Shown piece by piece: positions 15,869 to 24,750 of a stretch of 33,083 nt of DNA. The DNA comes from an uncultured Tepidamorphus sp. GTDB lineage: Bacteria; Pseudomonadota; Alphaproteobacteria; Rhizobiales; Tepidamorphaceae. The notes beneath the pieces were generated by a model. That model made no database searches, was not told the DNA's origin, and saw only the letters and a list, made by a program, of their open reading frames with translations. The DNA lies in the NCBI GenBank assembly GCA_905479765.1, contig CAJQNW010000162.1:1-33083 (forward strand), in the 5' to 3' direction. Position numbers and translations under genes: made by a program. The number at the start of each line of letters is the position of its first letter. Position 1 is the stretch's first letter.

Positions 15869-16900
15869 CTACAGTGGCCCCGGGAAATGGCACGCGACAG
15901 CGCTCCCGGTGGCGGGATCCGGTACGAGTTGCGGCGTTTCGGTGCGGCAGCGGGCCGCGGCGCGGGGGCAGCGGGTGTGGAACCGACACCCAGAAGGCGG
16001 ATCGATCGGCGACGGCAGGTCGCCTTCCAGGACGATCCGTTTCCGCGCCCGCTCGACACGCGGATCGGCGCGGGGAATGGCCGACAGCAACGCCTGCGTA
16101 TAGGGATGCTGCGGGCGAGAGAAGATATCACCGACCGGCGCCACCTCGACGATGCGGCCGAGGTACATCACCGCGACACGCCGTGAGATGTAGCGCACGA
16201 CGCCGAGATCGTGGGCGATGAAGAGATAGGCGACGCCCAGTTCCTCCTGAAGTTCCCGGAGCAGGTTCAGGACTCCGGCCTGGATCGAGACGTCCAGTGC
16301 CGAAACCGGTTCGTCGAGCACGATCAGGCGGGGCTTCAGCGACAACGCGCGGGCGATGCCGATCCGCTGGCGCTGTCCGCCCGACAGTTCGTGCGGGTAG
16401 CGTGTGGCGGTGTCGGCCGGCAGGTGGACCATGTCGAGCAGTTCGGCCACGCGCACGCGCACCTGATCGCGCGGCAGTTCGGCAAGCCGCAGGCCCTCGG
16501 TCAGGATCTGCGCAACCGTCATGCGCGGATGCAGCGACGACATGGGGTCCTGGAAGACGATCTGCATGGCACGCCGATGGCCCCGCAACGCCTCGGCTCC
16601 CGCCTCCGTGATATCGGCGCCGTCGAGCGTGACGCGCCCGCCGGTGGGTTCGAACAGGCGCAGGATGCAACGGCCAAGCGTCGATTTTCCGCACCCGGAT
16701 TCGCCAACCAGACCGAACGTCTCGCCGGGCGCGATGTCGAACGAGACGCCCGACACGGCCTGCACCGCCCTCACCTTGCGGCCTAGCAGGCCGCCGCGCA
16801 ACGGAAATGCCTTCGTCAGTCCCTCGACTTTCAGCACGGGGCGGGCGGTATCGGTTTCCTGTGCCACCGCGACGGTGGCAATCTCGCCATGCGCCGTCAT
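15869..16900 (-). CDS. Peptide/opine-type ABC transporter ATP-binding protein, DppF/OppF-like
   Basis: 343 residues. Walker [10 protein letters not shown] (66-74), Q-loop [14 protein letters not shown] (116-129), signature LSGGQRQR (172-179), Walker B LIVLDEP (192-198) and switch H230 are intact. The C-terminal oligopeptide-transporter extension carries the cysteine-rich [14 protein letters not shown] motif (about 305-318), known in DppD/F relatives to hold an Fe-S cluster. The start overlaps the stop of the DppD-like gene (ATGA); longer in-frame extensions upstream read through that gene and are not real. Last gene of the minus-strand importer operon. Confidence 0.94.
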   Translation of the reverse strand: MTAHGEIATVAVAQETDTARPVLKVEGLTKAFPLRGGLLGRKVRAVQAVSGVSFDIAPGETFGLVGESGCGKSTLGRCILRLFEPTGGRVTLDGADITEAGAEALRGHRRAMQIVFQDPMSSLHPRMTVAQILTEGLRLAELPRDQVRVRVAELLDMVHLPADTATRYPHELSGGQRQRIGIARALSLKPRLIVLDEPVSALDVSIQAGVLNLLRELQEELGVAYLFIAHDLGVVRYISRRVAVMYLGRIVEVAPVGDIFSRPQHPYTQALLSAIPRADPRVERARKRIVLEGDLPSPIDPPSGCRFHTRCPRAAARCRTETPQLVPDPATGSAVACHFPGPL

Positions 16901-17907
16901 ACGACCGCCTCCGTCACCATTGAAGGCAGCTCGTCGGCATAGAGACAGGCGCTGCGGGTACGCTTCACGCGGCGCAATTCCGGATCGGTCTTTCGGCAAT
17001 CCGCGCGGGCGACCGGGCAGCGCGGCTCGAAGGAGCAGCCCGGCGGACGCGACCAGATCGAGGGTGGCGTGCCCTCGATCTGCTGCAGAACCGCGGCGCC
17101 TTCGAGGTTCGGCACCGCCGAGATCAGACCGCGCGTATAGGGATGACGGGTCGCATAGAAAATCGAGTCGACATCGCCCCGCTCGACGACCCGGCCGCCG
17201 TACATGACGGCGATTTCGTCGGCCATGCCGGCCACCACGCCCAGGTCGTGGGTGATCAGGATCAGGCCGATGCCGAGTTCTTCGCGGAGGCCGGATAGGA
17301 GGTCGAGGATCTGCGCCTGCACGGTGACGTCGAGCGCCGTCGTCGGCTCGTCGGCGATCAGCAGCGCCGGGCGATTGGCCAGCGCCATGGCGATCATCGC
17401 GCGCTGGCGCATCCCGCCGGAAAACTCGTGCGGATATTGCGAGAGACGCTGTTTCGCCTGCGGGATGGCGACGAGATCGAAGAGATGCCGTGCTTCGTCC
17501 AGCGCCTTGCGGCGCGACACCGAGCGATCGTGCAGGCGGATCGCCTCGACGATCTGGTCGCCGAGCGTAAGCACCGGATTGAAGGCGGACAGCGGGTCCT
17601 GGAAGATGCAGCCGATGTCCTTGCCGCGCAGCCGGCGGATGTGCCGCTCCGGCATGCCCACCAATTCCTGCCCGCGAAATTTTGCCGAACCCGAAACACG
17701 GGCGCCATCCGGCAAAAGCTGTAGCAGCGCCATCATCGAGACCGACTTGCCCGAGCCGGATTCCCCGACGATACCAAGCGTGCGCCCGGCCTCCAGCGTC
17801 AGGTCGATGCCGCGCACGGCCTCGGCCCGGCGCCCGTCGTAGGCCGTGAATTCCGCGCGTAGGCCTCGAATGTCGAGAAGCGGGGTCATGTCCTGACGCG
17901 GCTTCAT
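16897..17907 (-). CDS. Peptide/opine-type ABC transporter ATP-binding protein, DppD/OppD-like
   Basis: 336 residues from the ATG at 17907, which shares one base with the DppC-like stop (TGATG) and has ggagaag upstream; a later ATG at 17889 is a weaker alternative. Walker A GESGSGKS (48-55), Q-loop [10 protein letters not shown] (102-111), signature FSGGMRQR (162-169), Walker B LLIADEP (182-188), switch H220. The C-terminal oligo_HPY region includes [14 protein letters not shown]. Pairs with the DppF-like ATPase as a heterodimeric motor. Confidence 0.94.
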   Translation of the reverse strand: MKPRQDMTPLLDIRGLRAEFTAYDGRRAEAVRGIDLTLEAGRTLGIVGESGSGKSVSMMALLQLLPDGARVSGSAKFRGQELVGMPERHIRRLRGKDIGCIFQDPLSAFNPVLTLGDQIVEAIRLHDRSVSRRKALDEARHLFDLVAIPQAKQRLSQYPHEFSGGMRQRAMIAMALANRPALLIADEPTTALDVTVQAQILDLLSGLREELGIGLILITHDLGVVAGMADEIAVMYGGRVVERGDVDSIFYATRHPYTRGLISAVPNLEGAAVLQQIEGTPPSIWSRPPGCSFEPRCPVARADCRKTDPELRRVKRTRSACLYADELPSMVTEAVV

Positions 17908-18779
17908 CAGGCGCTTCTCCGGTCGAACAGGTCGCGCAGGCCATCGCCCAGGAAGGAAGTAGCGAGCACCACCGAGAGGATCGCCATGCCCGGCCCGAAC
18001 GCAATCCACCAGCTGTAGAACTTGGAGGCGCCCTCGGCGATCATCGAGCCCCATTCCGGACTGGGCGGGGTGGCACCGAGACCTATGAAGCTGAGCGAGG
18101 CGGCAAGCAACACGACCTGGCCGAAATCCATTGTCGCGTTGACGAGCGTCGGCGTCCAGCACAGCGGCATGATGTGGACGACCAGCACCCGCATCCGGCC
18201 GGCGCCGCCGGCAATCGCCGCCTCGACGTGCTCGCGTTCGCGCACCTCCAGCACCTGCGCCCGCATCAGCCGGGCATAGATCGGCCACCAGACGACCACC
18301 ATCGCGATGGTGGCATTACCCAGGCCCGGCCCCAGTGTTGCGGCAACGCTCATGGCGAGCAGGATCGGCGGGAAGGAGAGCGTGACGTCGACCGCGCGCA
18401 TGATGACGCTGTCGAGGAGGCCGCCGAAATAGCCGGAGATTGCACCGAGCGCCGAGCCGATGGCGACGGCGGCGGCGACCACGATGAAAGCGATCGGGAT
18501 CGACCAGACGGAGCCTTCCATGGTACGGGCGAAGACGTCGCGGCCGAGCGCGTCGGTCCCGAGCCAGTGTTCAAGCGACGGCGGCTGCAGCCGGCGGCCG
18601 ACCATCGCCAGCGGATCGGCAAGCGGCCACAGCTGGACCGTCAGCATGGTGATGGTCCAGAACAGCAGGATCACAGCGCCGATCCGGGCAGTCAGCGGCA
18701 GACGCTGGAATGTGCGGATCGAGTTTTCGATGCGACGCCGGTTGGCGGACGGAGCGATGTCGGTGCCGATCACCGACAT
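17907..18779 (-). CDS. Peptide/opine-type ABC transporter permease, DppC/OppC-like
   Basis: 290 residues, a cytoplasmic N-terminus of about 35 residues and six transmembrane helices. The [21 protein letters not shown] segment near residues 88-108 is a signature of the DppC/OppC N-terminal periplasmic region, and [21 protein letters not shown] (about 203-223) is the EAA coupling loop. Its ATG directly abuts the DppB-like stop. Confidence 0.94.
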   Translation of the reverse strand: MSVIGTDIAPSANRRRIENSIRTFQRLPLTARIGAVILLFWTITMLTVQLWPLADPLAMVGRRLQPPSLEHWLGTDALGRDVFARTMEGSVWSIPIAFIVVAAAVAIGSALGAISGYFGGLLDSVIMRAVDVTLSFPPILLAMSVAATLGPGLGNATIAMVVVWWPIYARLMRAQVLEVREREHVEAAIAGGAGRMRVLVVHIMPLCWTPTLVNATMDFGQVVLLAASLSFIGLGATPPSPEWGSMIAEGASKFYSWWIAFGPGMAILSVVLATSFLGDGLRDLFDRRSA

Positions 18780-19793
18780 TCAGTGCACCTTGATGCGCGG
18801 ATTGGCCCAGGCATAGGCGATGTCGGTGATCAGATTGGCCATGAGGAAGGCGACCGAGCCGACGATAGTGACGCCGCCGATCGCCGGATAGTCGAGCGAC
18901 GCCGCCGCGCGGACCGTATAGGAGCCGATGCCCGGCCAGCTGAAGATCGATTCCGTCAGCACCGCGCCGGTGATCAGATAGGCGAAGGTGAAGCCAAGCA
19001 CTGTCAGAACCGGAATGAGCGCGTTGCGCAGCACATGATGGATCAGGACGACGCGCTCCGGCGCACCCTTCGCGCGGGCTGTGCGCGCGTAGTCCTGGGA
19101 GAGCCCCTCGATCAGCGATGAACGGACCAGCCGAGTGATGATCCCCGTCACCGCCCAGCCGAGAACGAAGGCGGGCAGCGCAAGGTGCGAGAGCACCTCG
19201 AGGAACAGCGGGATGTTGCCGGCGAGCAGGGAGTCGATCGTGTAGAAGCCGGTCACCTCGGGCGGCGGCGTGGTGCGCGGCGGCAACCGGCCGGTGCCGG
19301 GCACGATGGGAAAGCGCACCGACAACAGATAAAGCAGGATCAGGCCCGACCAGAAGATCGGCAGCGACGAGCCGACCAGCGCGAACATCCGCGCCGAACC
19401 ATCCGTCACGGTGTTGCGGAACCGGGCGGACAGGAGACCAAGCGAAAATCCCATCACCGTGCCGATGATCATCGCCGATATCACCAGTTCCAGCGTCGCG
19501 GGAAGGCGTTCGGCGATGTCGGTCGCAACCGGCCTGCGGGTGGCAAACGACGTGCCGAGATCGCCCTGCAGGAGGTTGCCGATATAGATGAAGTAGCGGA
19601 CCGGCAGCGACCTATCGAGACCCCACTCGGCCTTCACCGCGTTGACGACCTCGGTATTCGACATCATTCGTTCGGGAACAAGGGCGGCCAGCGGGTCGCC
19701 CTTTGTGGTTTGCGAGAGAAGGAAGGCGACGCTCGCCACACCCAGAAGCAGGAACGGTATCCCGATCAGCCGTCTGACGATGTAGCGCAGCAT
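18780..19793 (-). CDS. Peptide/opine-type ABC transporter permease, DppB/OppB-like
   Basis: 337 residues starting MLRYIVRRLIGIPFLLLGV, the typical DppB N-terminus. A large periplasmic loop includes WGLDRSLPVRYFIYIGNLLQGDLG near residues 56-79, diagnostic for the family. The EAA coupling loop is RTARAKGAPERVVLIHHVLRN (about 236-256). It starts 12 bases after the binding-protein stop and abuts the DppC-like gene. Confidence 0.95.
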   Translation of the reverse strand: MLRYIVRRLIGIPFLLLGVASVAFLLSQTTKGDPLAALVPERMMSNTEVVNAVKAEWGLDRSLPVRYFIYIGNLLQGDLGTSFATRRPVATDIAERLPATLELVISAMIIGTVMGFSLGLLSARFRNTVTDGSARMFALVGSSLPIFWSGLILLYLLSVRFPIVPGTGRLPPRTTPPPEVTGFYTIDSLLAGNIPLFLEVLSHLALPAFVLGWAVTGIITRLVRSSLIEGLSQDYARTARAKGAPERVVLIHHVLRNALIPVLTVLGFTFAYLITGAVLTESIFSWPGIGSYTVRAAASLDYPAIGGVTIVGSVAFLMANLITDIAYAWANPRIKVH

Positions 19794-19805
19794 CGCCTTC
19801 TCCGA

Positions 19806-21404
19806 TTACTTCCGTTTGATCTCGGCCAGCGGAAGGTTGCAGCAGGCCGAATATCGAACACCCTCGATATCCGAGCGATGGGCCAGCACCAGGTCCGGCG
19901 AGACAAGCGGCAGGATGATCGTGTCCTTCATCATCTCGTCGGCAAGTTCAGCATAGGCAGCATCCGCCGCTTCGCCCGACGAGGCAAGCGCCTTGGCGTA
20001 GATGCCGGTCTCGGCCGCGTTCACCACCAACTCAGGCTTGCCGACGCTGGCGCGTTTGGTCCAGGGATAGCCGTCGACCATGGCGAAGTAGGCGGCATAC
20101 TGGCCCGAGCCGAAGTAGTCCGGCGCATAGTAGACCGCGGTGATCGGCCATTCGCCGGTCCCCAGCTCTTCGCGCCAGACCGCCCAGGTTAGCGGCTTCA
20201 GTTCGAGTTCCACGCCAACCGCTTTGAAGTCCTGCTGGAGCTTCTGCATCATGATGTTGAAGTCGACACCGTAGACGTTGTCGTTGGGATAGCCGGCGAC
20301 CAGCTTCAGGTCCGAAGCACCGGCAGCCGCCAGCATCTCCTTGGCCTTCTCGATATCTTGGCTGCGCGGCGTCAGGCCGGCCGTGCCCGGGAAACCGTTC
20401 GGGATCGGGGCTGCCTGCTTCTTGCCGTTGCCGCCGACCGTGAAGTCGAGCATGCCGTCATAGTCGACCGCCAGCGCCAGCGCCTCGCGGACGTCCGGCG
20501 TCAGCACGTCTGCCATGCCCTTCGCACCGGGAATGAAGCCGATGTAGACGAAGTTGAAGGACGGCACGACTTCGGTCACCACGTCGGGCGAGCGGATCGA
20601 CTTGGCGGTGTCGGGATCGATCTGCATCGCGATGTCGACCTGGCCGGTCTCCAGCGCCTGTGCCTGGCTGACGGCATCCTGGATCTGGGTGACGACGATC
20701 TCGGAGAACGCCGGAGCCTCACCCCAATAGGCGTCATTGCGGGCAAGGCGCAGCTCCGCTTCCGGCGAGTAGCCGGCCAGCGCAAAGGGGCCGGACCCGG
20801 CCGAATTCTCCATGAACCAGGACTCGGCCTTGTCGGCTTCCGCGGCGGTCTCGTCGCCGATCGCGCCGGCCGCCTTCGCCACCTCGGCGTTGACGATTCC
20901 GGTATAGGGCGCCGAGACCTTGTTCAGGAACTCGGAATTGGGCGCCTCGACGGTGATCTTGATCGTCCGGGGATCGACCGCCTCCGCGCTGACCAGGCCG
21001 TCCATCAGGAAGGAGGGCGACCCTTTCAGGTTCTTCAGCCGCTCGAAGGTCCAGACCACGTCGGAGGCCTCGACCGGCGAGCCGTCGGCAAACGCTGCGT
21101 CCTTGAGATGGAAGGTGAATTCCGTGAAGTCGTCGTTCACTTCCCAGCTCTCGGCGAGATTGGGAACCAGCGACTTGTTGTCCTCGCCAAGCGTGATCAG
21201 CGTCTCGTAGACGGCGGTCAGATAGAACTGACAGGTGTCGCAGAAGGCGCGGGCGGGATCGAGCGAGTTCACGTCCATGGAACGTCCGATGACCAGCGTG
21301 TCGCTGTCTTCGGCTGCGGCAGGAAGCGGAGCGCTCAGCACCGATCCGGCCAGGAGCAGGGCCGCCAGCGGCCGTACTCCCAATCGTCTGATGTTGATGG
21401 TCAT
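19806..21404 (-). CDS. Peptide/opine-type ABC transporter periplasmic binding protein, DppA/OppA family (SBP_bac_5)
   Basis: 532 residues. The ATG at 21404 is chosen because it gives a normal signal peptide (MTINIRRLGVRPLAALLLAG, cleavage after PAAA near residue 31) and has gagggaaac upstream; a start 39 bases earlier would add charged residues before it and overlap the aminotransferase stop. The mature protein begins DTLVIGRSMDVNSLDPARA, the SBP_bac_5 signature. A CDTC motif near residue 54 is unusual and could form a disulfide. Such proteins bind di- and oligopeptides, opines, nickel or glycosides; the ligand here is unknown. Downstream genes complete the importer. Confidence 0.94.
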   Translation of the reverse strand: MTINIRRLGVRPLAALLLAGSVLSAPLPAAAEDSDTLVIGRSMDVNSLDPARAFCDTCQFYLTAVYETLITLGEDNKSLVPNLAESWEVNDDFTEFTFHLKDAAFADGSPVEASDVVWTFERLKNLKGSPSFLMDGLVSAEAVDPRTIKITVEAPNSEFLNKVSAPYTGIVNAEVAKAAGAIGDETAAEADKAESWFMENSAGSGPFALAGYSPEAELRLARNDAYWGEAPAFSEIVVTQIQDAVSQAQALETGQVDIAMQIDPDTAKSIRSPDVVTEVVPSFNFVYIGFIPGAKGMADVLTPDVREALALAVDYDGMLDFTVGGNGKKQAAPIPNGFPGTAGLTPRSQDIEKAKEMLAAAGASDLKLVAGYPNDNVYGVDFNIMMQKLQQDFKAVGVELELKPLTWAVWREELGTGEWPITAVYYAPDYFGSGQYAAYFAMVDGYPWTKRASVGKPELVVNAAETGIYAKALASSGEAADAAYAELADEMMKDTIILPLVSPDLVLAHRSDIEGVRYSACCNLPLAEIKRK

Positions 21405-21439
21405 GGTTCTAGTTTCCCTCTTGGCGCGTGTTCGGCCGC

Positions 21440-22708
21440 TCATCCCCCCATCAAAGCCGCCAGCGCCGCTGACGGTTTGAGAGAGTTGCGGCTCCGCTTG
21501 ATCGCCTCGAAGGCTGCGCCGGTCGCCTCGAGGGTTTCGGCGATGTCCTGTTCGGTCATCGCCGCATTGATGAACATGTTGTGGTAAGGGGAGAAATAGA
21601 CGCCGCGCTGCATCGCTTCGCGGCAGAAGCCGTAGCCGACGCGTAGATCGGGGTCCTCCTCGAAGAGGACCATCGGCAGCGTCGAAGGACCCGTATGGCG
21701 CAGCGCGAAGCCATAGTCGTTCGCCTGCGCGCAGAGGCCCGCGCGGAATGTATCGCCGATATCCTGCATGCGCTCGAGATAGTCTGTCGAATTGACGATC
21801 TTCAGCGTGGCAAGCGCCGCTGCCATGGGAACCGCGGAAAACCAGAAGGAGCCGGTCACGAAGATCTCGCCGGCCGCTTTGCGCGCACGGTCGTTGCCCA
21901 CGAGGGAAGAGATCGGCTGCCCGTTGCCCAGTACCTTGCCCCAGGCACTGAGATCGGGACGAACGCCAACCGTTTCCCAGGAACAGTCGCGGGTGACCCT
22001 GAGGCCGGCGCGGACATCGTCGACGATCAGCAGGGCATCGCGCTCGTCGCAGAGCTTGCGGGCTGTCCGCGCGTATTCGGCATCAGGCAACGACTGGTCG
22101 GCGAAGGTATCGTGCCGGAACGGGGCGGCGAAGATGCCGGCCAGGTCGTCGCCGGCCTCGCGCACGGCGTCGGCAAGGCTGTCGGTATCGTTGTAATCGA
22201 AGGTGATCACGTGGGCCCGGTCCTCGGGCAGGGTGCCGGCCGGGCGCGGCGTATTCCACGGCATCGCGCCGTGATAGGCATTCTTCGCCACCAGCACCTT
22301 CCGCTTGCCGCGGTAGGCGCGCGCGATCATCAGCGCCATCATCGTGGCGTCGGAGCCGTTCTTGCAGAACATGGCCCAGTCGGCATGGGAGATCATGGCG
22401 ACCATCGCCTCGGCCAGCTCGACCATGACGGGCGCGGGACCGGGCGTCGTGTCGGACTTGGCCTGCTGCTTTCGGACGGCGTCCATGACTTCGGACCGGC
22501 CATACCCCAGCAGGTTGGGGCCATAGGCGCACATGTAATCGATGTAGCAATTGCCGTCGGCATCCCAGATGCGGGTGCCTTCGGCTCGGGTGAAGAACTG
22601 CGGATAGTCCTCGGGCATGAGGACCGTCGACATGTGGCCGTACATTCCGTTTGGGATAACTTCCGCGGCCCGTTCGCGGAGAGCTTTGTCCTTACTTCCA
22701 CTCCACAT
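21440..22708 (-). CDS. Class III PLP aminotransferase, glutamate-1-semialdehyde aminomutase-like
   Basis: 422 residues from the ATG at 22708 (an in-frame TTG at 22741 would lie almost at the predicted transcription start). PLP-binding features: AKNAYHG (141-147) contacting the cofactor, D230 (LLIVDDVRAGLR) for the pyridine nitrogen, and Schiff-base lysine K258 (SAWGKVLGNGQPI). The segment CKNGSDATMMALMIAR near residue 115 matches the HemL-type NSGTEA-xxx-A-x-R-xAR pattern. Such enzymes act on amino or semialdehyde groups; several catabolic relatives are beta- or omega-transaminases. As first gene before a peptide-type importer, it probably transaminates the imported compound. Sequence differs from housekeeping HemL (DDVRAG instead of DEVxTG), so HemL itself is unlikely. 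Confidence 0.9.
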   Translation of the reverse strand: MWSGSKDKALRERAAEVIPNGMYGHMSTVLMPEDYPQFFTRAEGTRIWDADGNCYIDYMCAYGPNLLGYGRSEVMDAVRKQQAKSDTTPGPAPVMVELAEAMVAMISHADWAMFCKNGSDATMMALMIARAYRGKRKVLVAKNAYHGAMPWNTPRPAGTLPEDRAHVITFDYNDTDSLADAVREAGDDLAGIFAAPFRHDTFADQSLPDAEYARTARKLCDERDALLIVDDVRAGLRVTRDCSWETVGVRPDLSAWGKVLGNGQPISSLVGNDRARKAAGEIFVTGSFWFSAVPMAAALATLKIVNSTDYLERMQDIGDTFRAGLCAQANDYGFALRHTGPSTLPMVLFEEDPDLRVGYGFCREAMQRGVYFSPYHNMFINAAMTEQDIAETLEATGAAFEAIKRSRNSLKPSAALAALMGG

Positions 22709-22750
22709 CGACAGCCCCCGGACCTGTTGTAAATATGTCAAGCCTCAAAA

Positions 22751-22779
22751 ATCGTATTGACGGAAAATTTGACTGACAA
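22751..22779 (-). promoter_or_regulatory. Sigma-70-type promoter candidate for the aminotransferase/ABC operon
   Basis: On the minus strand TTGTCA (22779-22774), a 17-base spacer and TACGAT (22756-22751) fit -35/-10 elements. Transcription would begin near 22744, leaving a leader of about 36 bases before the ATG at 22708. Found by eye only. Confidence 0.4.
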
Positions 22780-22892
22780 GCGCTATTCGTCCGCAGTTGA
22801 TCGCCATTTTCCGGTTGCATTCCAGCAAGGCATTCCTCGGCGACAGCGACCTGATTTTCCCGTTTTTACGTGTAATTCCGGGGCTTTTCGCT

Positions 22893-22927
22893 ATCAGCGG
22901 TGAATAATCGAATTCGGAGCCGCTGAT
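22893..22927. repeat. 8-base inverted repeat downstream of the TetR gene
   Basis: Perfect arms ATCAGCGG (22893-22900) and CCGCTGAT (22920-22927) separated by 19 bases, about 50 bases after the TetR stop and 120 bases upstream of the promoter candidate at 22751-22779. It could be a regulator site (TetR-type operators are palindromic) or a weak terminator; no T-run follows on the minus strand. Confidence 0.35.
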
Positions 22928-22976
22928 GACCGGGCGCGTGCGAAGCGGCGACTTAGTGATAACGGCTTCGGTTTTC

Positions 22977-23645
22977 TCAAGGCCAGGTCTTGCCGGTCTC
23001 ACGAAGGGTGTCCGGCAGGTAGGTCCGCAGGTAGGCGACCGACGCGCGCCAGCCCTCCTGCAGATAGTGGTCGGTGATGCGCCCGTGCCGGGCGTAGGAG
23101 ATCGCCCAGATACCATCCATGACGCCGATGGAATTCGCTAGCCAGTCCTCCAGCCCGCCAAGCGAGCGGCAATCGAAACGCCGGCGGAATTCCGCCGTGC
23201 GTAGCGCTGCGATGGACGAGTTGCCGCGCAGGTCCAGGGTGCGGACCTCGACGCTGACGCCGGCCCCCATGAACAAACGCAGAGCCGCCGGATGATCGTT
23301 CAGGTAGTCGTGGGCGCGGGTCTGGCGCGCCAGGACGAGGTCCTGCCAACGCTCGGGCGCGGGCTCGATCGGCATGTGCGACAGGGCCGCCAGGTCTTCG
23401 TGGAAGCGCTTGGCAAGCTCCACGTAGATGGCGTTGCGATTGGGGAAGAAGTGATAGACGGAGGGAAGCGGTACGCCGGCTTTCTCGGCGATCATCGCCA
23501 GCGTCACGTCGTCGTCGGGTCGTTCGGCGAGAAGCGCCTCTGTCGAATCGAGCAAACGTGCGAACCGCTCATGCCCCCGCGCGCGCTGCGGGCGACGGGC
23601 AGCCGAGGCCGAGGCGGAGACAGACTGGACTGTTCCTGCGGTCAT
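22977..23645 (-). CDS. TetR-family transcriptional regulator
   Basis: 222 residues from the ATG at 23645, which has ggagg eight bases upstream; longer in-frame starts (up to 23822) reach into the transketolase gene and lack support. The N-terminal TetR helix-turn-helix is clear: VTLAMIAEKAGVPLPSVYHFFPNRNAIY near residues 47-74. The C-terminal ligand-binding domain (about 85-220) has no recognisable effector motif. It lies 76 bases after the split-transketolase pair and 268 bases before the aminotransferase operon start, so it may be the last gene of the transketolase operon and repress the following one. Confidence 0.92.
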   Translation of the reverse strand: MTAGTVQSVSASASAARRPQRARGHERFARLLDSTEALLAERPDDDVTLAMIAEKAGVPLPSVYHFFPNRNAIYVELAKRFHEDLAALSHMPIEPAPERWQDLVLARQTRAHDYLNDHPAALRLFMGAGVSVEVRTLDLRGNSSIAALRTAEFRRRFDCRSLGGLEDWLANSIGVMDGIWAISYARHGRITDHYLQEGWRASVAYLRTYLPDTLRETGKTWP

Positions 23646-23721
23646 GGGGCGATCCTCCGCAATACGCGGCGATGGATCAAGGCGGCTGATCGAAAGTCCG
23701 GTCATCCCCGCGCGGCCCCGT

Positions 23722-24750
23722 TTATCCCCGCCCTGTGAAAAACTCGCGGGCGGTGGCCGCGACGCCCGCCGCGTCCAGGCGGTATTTGGCATAGAGCGCC
23801 GCAGGGGGCCCGACCTCGACATAGCAGTCGGGCACGCCGTGCTTCAGGAACGGCAGGCGCGGCAGGTCGAGAAGCACCTCGCCGACGGCGGAGCCGAGGC
23901 CGCCGGTCACATTGTGCTCTTCCACCGTCATGATGGCGCCGGTTTCCGACGCCGCCGCGACGATCTCGTCGCGGTCGAGCGGCTTGATCGTGTGCATGTC
24001 GACGACGCGGGCCTGTATGCCCTCGCCGGCCAGGGCCTCGGCTGCATCGAGCGCGGCGCGAACCTGGCTGCCGGTCGCGATCATCGTCAGATCGGTGCCT
24101 TCGCGAAGCCGGATGGCTTTGCCGAAGGTGATCTCCGGCACGGTGCCGTAGACCTCCGGATCGCGGCCGCGACCGAGCCGGATGTACATCGCACCGGGGT
24201 GGTCGACGGAGGCGCGCAGGACGCCGCGCAAATGGTTGGCGTCGGTCGCGCAGACGACCGTGAGGTCGGCCATGCAGCGGAGCATGCCGAGGTCCTCCAG
24301 GGCATGATGCGAGGTGCCGTAGAACCCCATCGACATGCCCGAATGGGTGCCGACGACGCGCACCGGCATCTTCGGATAGGCGCAGTCGGTGCGGATCTGT
24401 TCGGCCCCCAGGATCGCGGAGAAGCTGGCGAAGGTGGCGACATAGGGGATCATCCCGCAGGCGGCCATGCCGGCGGCGGCGGTGATCATGTTCTTCTCGG
24501 CAATGCCGAAATTGAAAAAGCGGTCCGGAAAAGCGTCGCGGAAATCGTTGGTGCGGTTGGCCGAGGCGAGATCGGCGGTCGCCACGACGATGCGCGGATC
24601 GGATTTGGCGAGCGCGGCCAGTTCCTCGCCGAGGACGAAGGCCGGCATGCCCGCCTTCGGCGTGCCGCGCACCGAGCGGGTGTCCTTGAACGCAGTCTTG
24701 CCCGTGGTCGTACCGCGGAAGATCTCGCTTTCGTGCTGCATGTCGGTCAT
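23722..24750 (-). CDS. Transketolase-like C-terminal subunit (pyrimidine-binding half)
   Basis: 342 residues, corresponding to the PYR-binding and C-terminal domains of transketolase, encoded separately. The conserved glutamate that activates TPP is E85 in FGIAEKNM. The C-terminal domain includes the IATGSQV strand (about 225-231), typical of transketolase/E1-beta. It works with the N-terminal subunit encoded just upstream (4-base overlap), together forming the active site. Split transketolases occur in archaea and in specialised sugar-catabolic operons of bacteria. Likely a two-carbon ketol transfer on an unusual sugar or sugar-like acceptor; substrate unknown. Confidence 0.93.
   Translation of the reverse strand: MTDMQHESEIFRGTTTGKTAFKDTRSVRGTPKAGMPAFVLGEELAALAKSDPRIVVATADLASANRTNDFRDAFPDRFFNFGIAEKNMITAAAGMAACGMIPYVATFASFSAILGAEQIRTDCAYPKMPVRVVGTHSGMSMGFYGTSHHALEDLGMLRCMADLTVVCATDANHLRGVLRASVDHPGAMYIRLGRGRDPEVYGTVPEITFGKAIRLREGTDLTMIATGSQVRAALDAAEALAGEGIQARVVDMHTIKPLDRDEIVAAASETGAIMTVEEHNVTGGLGSAVGEVLLDLPRLPFLKHGVPDCYVEVGPPAALYAKYRLDAAGVAATAREFFTGRG

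Noticed and set aside
16901-18004. Single 711-residue ABC protein reading through both ATPase genes
   Set aside because: The N-terminal half is out-of-frame translation of the DppD-like gene; the real DppF-like protein begins at 16900.
21440-22741. Glutamate-1-semialdehyde aminomutase for tetrapyrrole synthesis (hemL)
   Set aside because: Altered cofactor motif and clear placement in an importer operon argue for a catabolic aminotransferase.
22736-22741. TTGACA as a -35 element
   Set aside because: No acceptable -10 at 16-18 bases; it falls just before the aminotransferase ATG.
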